Below, piece by piece: positions 30,429 through 34,297 of a stretch of DNA of 34,297 bases; position 1 is the first letter of the stretch; each line of letters opens with the position of its first letter. The DNA lies in contig JANQGV010000037.1 of NCBI GenBank assembly GCA_028282925.1, forward strand, positions 1 through 34,297, given 5' to 3'. The notes beneath the pieces are model-generated. The model was not told the DNA's origin. It did no database searches and saw nothing but the letters and a program-made list of their open reading frames with translations. Made by a program: the position numbers and the translations under genes. The stretch comes from Thermodesulfobacteriota bacterium (GTDB lineage Bacteria; Desulfobacterota; WTBG01; CAIYCZ01; CAIRTM01).

Positions 30429-30922
30429 TAAATTTTTAAAACCCACGGCTTTCAGCCGTGAGACCTGAATAGCTTTGAATGATTCTGTGGGAAAATATTC
30501 ATAAGACGCTACGCGTCTTCTACCCCTTTTCTTTGCTCGCTCCAAAGAAAAGGGGGAAAAGAAAGGGCGCCCTGCAACTTGTCCCGCCATTGGCGGGATA
30601 CCCTCGCGGCACGATTTCAGTCGGCGGGTCAACAAACTCGCCCCTGAACGGCGGGGCTCAAACATGTCGCCCCTTGTCTCCTCCTGAATGAGTTTATCCT
30701 TGGGCGAAGCCGAAGGGCTGCACTCGGCTGCATTGCAATGGGAACAAGAAAGCCCGTAACTAATCAACGGTAAATACTTTTAGTGATCAATGTTGCATAT
30801 ATATTAGTGTGATGTACCCCTTTGGGGTGCTTTCTAAAGACTCGCCCTATGGGCGAGGTAAAGGATAATTCTCCGTGGTTGCATGAAAGGTGTGTGAAAA
30901 CAGATAAGGGGGGCTGATCTGC
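30429..30922. repeat. Hairpin-rich non-coding element (possible non-autonomous mobile repeat)
   Basis: Nearly 500 bp without a gene but with at least six perfect hairpins. Most have 3-nt loops: CACGGCT/AGCCGTG (30444-30460), AAGACGC/GCGTCTT (30503-30519), CCCGCC/GGCGGG (30583-30597), ACCCC/GGGGT (30816-30828) and CTCGCCC/GGGCGAG (30841-30857). In addition a 13-bp stem CCCCTTTTCTTTG/CAAAGAAAAGGGG spans 30523-30555. Terminal small hairpins resemble ends of IS200/IS605-type elements or REP/PATE-like repeats. The first hairpin may also end tal transcription. Confidence 0.5.
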
Positions 30923-31852
30923 CTATGCGGGCTCGGCATATCTGATTACGCGGTTTTTGCCTGAGGCTTTCCCTTCGTACAGGGCCGCATCGGCCGTGCG
31001 AACCAGTTCCCGTTTGGTTGTGGCCTTGCCGGGTAACGATGAAATGCCGATTGTGACGCTGATATGGCCGAGGGGCTTTCCATCATCTGTTTCAAAGGCA
31101 TATTCGTCGACTTCTTCACGTATACGTTCGGCCACAACGCTTGCTTCATCCTCGGCGGTCTCCGGCAGCACAACAAAAAATTCCTCTCCGCCGTAGCGGG
31201 CCACAAAGTCGGACCCGCGCGTGTTTTTTTTGATCAGCTGTGCAATCCGTTTCAGGACCATATCACCGGCGAGATGTCCGTAGGTGTCGTTGCAGGCTTT
31301 GAAGTCGTCAATGTCTATCATCATAACGGTCAGGGGTCTGTTGTAGCGTGTGGCCCGCTCGATTTCCGTCTGGAGCGTTTCGCTGAAAGAGCGGTAATTT
31401 GCCAGATCGGTAAGTTCATCACTGTTTGAAAGCTTTTTGTAAAACTCCCGTTCATGGGCCATTTCCATAAGCCGCTTTGTTTCAAGGGCTTTCTCCACGG
31501 TCAGTTTAATGTGGTCGAAATTGAACGGCTTTGTGATAAAGTCAAACGCCCCGGCCTTCATGGAATCCACGGCATGTTCGATCGTGGCAAAGCCCGTGAT
31601 GACGATAATGGGAATATCCAGGCCCAGGTCTTTGATGTTTTTGGTAAGGGATATGCCGTCCATTTTTGGCATAATCAGGTCGGAGATGATCAGGTCGTAG
31701 GTTTTCTGGTCGAGCATCTCCAGGGCATTCATGCCTGAATCCGTGGTGTCAACGCTGAATCCGTCTTCAGCCAGCAGTTCGGCCACCGTGTCGCGAGCCG
31801 AGGCCTCATCGTCTACTATCAGGATCTGAATATTCTTTTTTTCATCAGCCAT
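30923..31852 (-). CDS. REC-GGDEF response regulator (diguanylate cyclase)
   Basis: A 309-residue protein. The receiver domain (about 8-125) has acidic DDE, phospho-acceptor Asp in LIISDLIMPKMDG (about 59), Thr in IVITGF and Lys in FITKPF. The GGDEF domain (about 145-305) has ELTDLANYRSF, MMIDIDDFKACNDTYGHLAG and the active-site signature RYGGEEF. An inhibitory I-site RGSD lies five residues before GGEEF. It should make c-di-GMP from two GTP when phosphorylated and be product-inhibited. It is a single-gene unit with no adjacent kinase on its strand. The ribosome binding site is weak (AGG about 12 nt upstream). Confidence 0.95.
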   Translation of the reverse strand: MADEKKNIQILIVDDEASARDTVAELLAEDGFSVDTTDSGMNALEMLDQKTYDLIISDLIMPKMDGISLTKNIKDLGLDIPIIVITGFATIEHAVDSMKAGAFDFITKPFNFDHIKLTVEKALETKRLMEMAHEREFYKKLSNSDELTDLANYRSFSETLQTEIERATRYNRPLTVMMIDIDDFKACNDTYGHLAGDMVLKRIAQLIKKNTRGSDFVARYGGEEFFVVLPETAEDEASVVAERIREEVDEYAFETDDGKPLGHISVTIGISSLPGKATTKRELVRTADAALYEGKASGKNRVIRYAEPA

Positions 31853-32254
31853 GATGGAGAATAGCCTTTGTGTAGGACAAACACGTGCTTACTGCGTTCA
31901 TACTACCGTATATTTTATCCCCGTTTCCGGGATGCTGGGATTATCCAATGATGTCTCGCTGTATGGTGCATGTATTCTATCTATATTCAACATGGATGTC
32001 AATTGGATTAAAAAGATATATATATTACGTTATATATAGTAAATTTTGCTTATTGCCACCATAAAATAGTTATTAATAGCATGTGTCGACAGCAGCGGTA
32101 TGGCTTTGCATAAAGCAAGCGTTGTCCCGACTCAGGGCTGAAAAGTTCCCGGCAGCCCAGACTAGTGCTTGACATACAGGTAGATTGTGTATTTTATTAG
32201 GTGAGTTTGATCAATTTTTCAACAAAAATGTCCTACGCTTAGAGTTGCTATTGC
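31853..32254. other. Intergenic region between diguanylate cyclase and glycosyltransferase
   Basis: About 400 bp, divergent. It contains a near-perfect AT palindrome around ACGT (TATATATATTACGTTATATA, 32015-32036) and the glycosyltransferase promoter. No gene or recognised RNA was found. Confidence 0.5.
32169..32197 (+). promoter_or_regulatory. Probable promoter of glycosyltransferase
   Basis: TTGACA (32169-32174) is a perfect -35; a T-rich -10 (TTTTAT, 32192-32197) lies 17 bases downstream. The start codon follows about 58 bp later. Confidence 0.45.
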
Positions 32255-34297
32255 ATGTCTATGAATATTCTAGTTGTCACAGGTATTTTCCCCCCCGATA
32301 TCGGCGGTCCCGCAAGTTACGTTCCTGCAATTTCCCGGGCGTTACAGGACAACGGGCATAGGATAACGGTCATTACCCTCAGCGACGATCCGGCACAACA
32401 GGACGATGGCCGGACGTTGGATGTGGTGCGCATACAGCGTAACTCATTTCGTCCGCTACGCGTTATTAAAACAATCGCAACGATTTTTCGGCTGGGCTGG
32501 AAAGCCGATGTGCTCTTTGTGCATGGTCTTGCCCTTGAGGCAGTGCTTGCCAACCTGGTTTTGCGGAAACCGCTGGTGCAAAAAATAGTGGGCGATCTTG
32601 CCTGGGAACGGGCCAGGATGTTCGGTTCTACGGACGACGGCATTGAACTTTTCCAAAAGAAAAAATACGGTCTCCGACTGGAGCTCCTCAAAAAGCTCAG
32701 GGCCTACTGGGTTGCACGCAGCTCTGTTTTGATTACGCCCAGCCGTTATCTAAAAAGAATCGTCCAGGAATGGGGGGTGCCGGAAGACAAAATCCGGGTG
32801 ATATACAACGCCGTGGAGATGCCTGATGCAGCATTGCCTGGTGAAGGGGTAGATGTTCCCGCAAACGGCGGTTCAGTGAAAAAAGTTGTTTCGGTAGGCA
32901 GGCTGGTTCCATGGAAGGGGTTTGAGGCCCTTATTGCCGTTTGCAGCGGTATCCCGGAAATGGAACTGAGTATTGTCGGAGAGGGGTCGGAAAGAGCACA
33001 CCTGGAGTCGTTGATAGAAAAACACGGGGTTTCCGGCAGGGTGCGTCTGGCAGGCCAGCTTGGGCGCCGGGAGGTTTTTACCGGCCTGCAGCGGGCCGAT
33101 CTTTTCGTGTTGAATTCATCCTATGAAGGCCTGCCCCATATCGTGCTTGAGGCGATGGCCGCCGGGACGCCGGTTATCGCCACCAACACCGGCGGGACCC
33201 ACGAGTTGGTACAGGACGGCTATAACGGTATTCTTATCCCGGCTGGGGACTCCTCAGCCCTGGAAAGTGTTGTCCGTACAATGCTCTCCGATGAAGCGCT
33301 TAGGGAACGGATTGTAAAAAACGGATGTGCCACCCTCAAACAGTTCGGTTGGGACGGGCTGGTCAACACGACCGAACAACTGCTTGCTGCAGCGGCCGAC
33401 GGTCACATTGATCTGCCGGGTGACGATGCCGGATCAATATCCGAGCGCCTGAAAGTGCTTTTTATCAGCACAACGCGATTTCCGTCCCGGCCCGATCCAA
33501 CGCTGATAAAGAAATGGAAGGGACTGGAACCTTTTTTCCAGTCGAAAGTAATCTCCTTTGGGGACGGTCAGGCGGGCGCGCAGGCCGAACTACACGGATC
33601 GCGCTGGGTGCTGTTGTCTTCGCGCCTGCCGCGAATGTTGCGCTATGCTCTGCACTTTGTGGTTTCGTGGTGGATTACGACGGTCGAAGCGTGGAAGAAA
33701 TCGACCTCTGCCGTTGTGGCCCAGAGCCCCTATGAAGCGGTTGCACCGGCACTGGCCCTGTTGCCCTGGAAGTTGTTTGGAGTTCCGTCAAAACCGAAAC
33801 TCATTATAGAAATTCACAGCGACTGGCGCGAGGGGGTAATGCTCTATCACCGGACATGGTTTTCGGGGCTGGAAAAAGCCGCCAGGACCATTGTGGGCAG
33901 GTTCAGCCTGGGGCAGGCCGATGCCTATCGCGCGATTTCATCGTACTGCCGTAACCTTCTGCCCCGGGGATCGCAACAGGTGTTTGTGTTTCCGACATTT
34001 ACCGACCTTGACAGTTTTCAATCTCCGGAAGACGATCTTATGCGCGAGATGCAGGATCGGTATGGTAGAAACTATTTTTCCTATGCCGGAATGCTGATTT
34101 ATCTTAAAGGAATCCACCATCTCATTCGTGCCGTTGCAACCGTTGCGGCATCGCACCCGGACGTTCGGCTTATCATCGCCGGGAAAGGTGCCGAGGAAGA
34201 GCGGCTGAAAAGCCTGGTTCGTCAGGAGAAGCTGGAAGAGCATATTCAGTTTGTCGGACATCTCGAACAAAACCGGCTGGCCGCCCTGATAAAGAAT
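32255..34297 (+). CDS. Tandem GT4-family glycosyltransferase (3' end outside window)
   Basis: Frame from ATG at 32255 (a second ATG at 32261 is possible) stays open to the last base, 681 codons, so the gene continues past the window; the ORF track omits it. Domain 1 (about 1-390) is a complete GT-B glycosyltransferase: NILVVTGIFPPDIGGPASYV, VSVGRLVPWKGFEAL, LSIVGEGSERAHLE, and the donor-site LNSSYEGLPHIVLEAMAAGTPVI. A second GT4 begins near 408 (LKVLFISTTRFPSRPDPTLI) and includes FSYAGMLIYLKGIHHLIRA and RLIIAGKGAEEERLKSL before truncation. Such enzymes transfer sugars from nucleotide donors onto surface polysaccharides. The fusion suggests two successive additions. Substrates unknown. Confidence 0.88.
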   Translation, partial: MSMNILVVTGIFPPDIGGPASYVPAISRALQDNGHRITVITLSDDPAQQDDGRTLDVVRIQRNSFRPLRVIKTIATIFRLGWKADVLFVHGLALEAVLANLVLRKPLVQKIVGDLAWERARMFGSTDDGIELFQKKKYGLRLELLKKLRAYWVARSSVLITPSRYLKRIVQEWGVPEDKIRVIYNAVEMPDAALPGEGVDVPANGGSVKKVVSVGRLVPWKGFEALIAVCSGIPEMELSIVGEGSERAHLESLIEKHGVSGRVRLAGQLGRREVFTGLQRADLFVLNSSYEGLPHIVLEAMAAGTPVIATNTGGTHELVQDGYNGILIPAGDSSALESVVRTMLSDEALRERIVKNGCATLKQFGWDGLVNTTEQLLAAAADGHIDLPGDDAGSISERLKVLFISTTRFPSRPDPTLIKKWKGLEPFFQSKVISFGDGQAGAQAELHGSRWVLLSSRLPRMLRYALHFVVSWWITTVEAWKKSTSAVVAQSPYEAVAPALALLPWKLFGVPSKPKLIIEIHSDWREGVMLYHRTWFSGLEKAARTIVGRFSLGQADAYRAISSYCRNLLPRGSQQVFVFPTFTDLDSFQSPEDDLMREMQDRYGRNYFSYAGMLIYLKGIHHLIRAVATVAASHPDVRLIIAGKGAEEERLKSLVRQEKLEEHIQFVGHLEQNRLAALIKN

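Noticed and set aside
30360-30767. ORFs in the hairpin-rich region after tal
   Set aside because: Their translations simply follow GC hairpins and give low-complexity, unfamiliar sequence; no start signals.

Overview
The window reads as chromosomal DNA of an anaerobic, Gram-negative, deltaproteobacteria-like (Desulfobacterota / Desulfuromonadales-type) bacterium. I infer this from gene content only: TonB/ExbBD, a 2[4Fe-4S] ferredoxin, a NapH-like membrane Fe-S protein, many two-component and c-di-GMP proteins, and c-di-GMP-I and Moco-type riboswitches. Base composition is roughly balanced with AT-rich intergenic stretches. No phage genes, transposase genes or CRISPR array were seen.

Layout. 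1-1,600: the 3' end of an unrecognised gene, a tRNA-Arg(CCG) with its own promoter and terminator, then (minus strand) a tiny GspG-like pseudopilin behind a c-di-GMP-I (GEMM) riboswitch with a visible terminator switch. 1,800-3,130 (minus): a Moco-type riboswitch and terminator ahead of a small zinc-ribbon protein and a signal-peptide-bearing CbiX/CbiK-like chelatase. 3,231-16,356 (minus): a ~13 kb probable operon that starts with two CydDC-like ABC half-transporters and a Tat-exported aromatic-rich protein. It continues with DUF3450, a TtpC-like long ExbB, ExbB, ExbD, TonB, a TPR protein, a TonB-dependent receptor and a NapH-like membrane Fe-S protein. 16,363-19,000: a ferredoxin (plus), a DUF3793 protein, and a two-gene unit of a PAS protein and a DtxR-family metalloregulator (minus). 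19,087-22,000: a sugar isomerase-like TIM barrel, a small unknown protein, an Hpt protein and a REC-PAS-HisKA protein that lacks an ATPase domain. 22,200-24,200: a MurC/Mpl-like ligase and a YfcE-type phosphoesterase. 24,500-27,300: two secreted proteins of unknown function and a subtilisin-like protease. 27,349-30,428: a GAF-GAF sensor kinase-like protein and transaldolase. 30,429-30,922: a hairpin-rich non-coding element. 30,923-31,852: a REC-GGDEF diguanylate cyclase (minus). 32,255-end: a tandem GT4 glycosyltransferase fusion cut by the window edge.

How it fits together. The centre looks like a metal-regulated uptake locus. TTAG-N6-CTAA palindromes lie between the -35 and -10 of the promoters for the large ABC/TonB operon and the chelatase operon, and in the PAS-dtxR upstream region. 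The encoded regulator has the C-x2-E-H metal site of iron-type DtxR proteins. TonB2/TtpC-type energisation, an outer-membrane receptor, a Tat-exported protein, ABC half-transporters, a membrane Fe-S protein and an exported tetrapyrrole-type chelatase suggest uptake and processing of a metal complex or tetrapyrrole. The substrate is not evident from sequence. A second theme is c-di-GMP: the riboswitch at one end of the window and an I-site-bearing diguanylate cyclase at the other.
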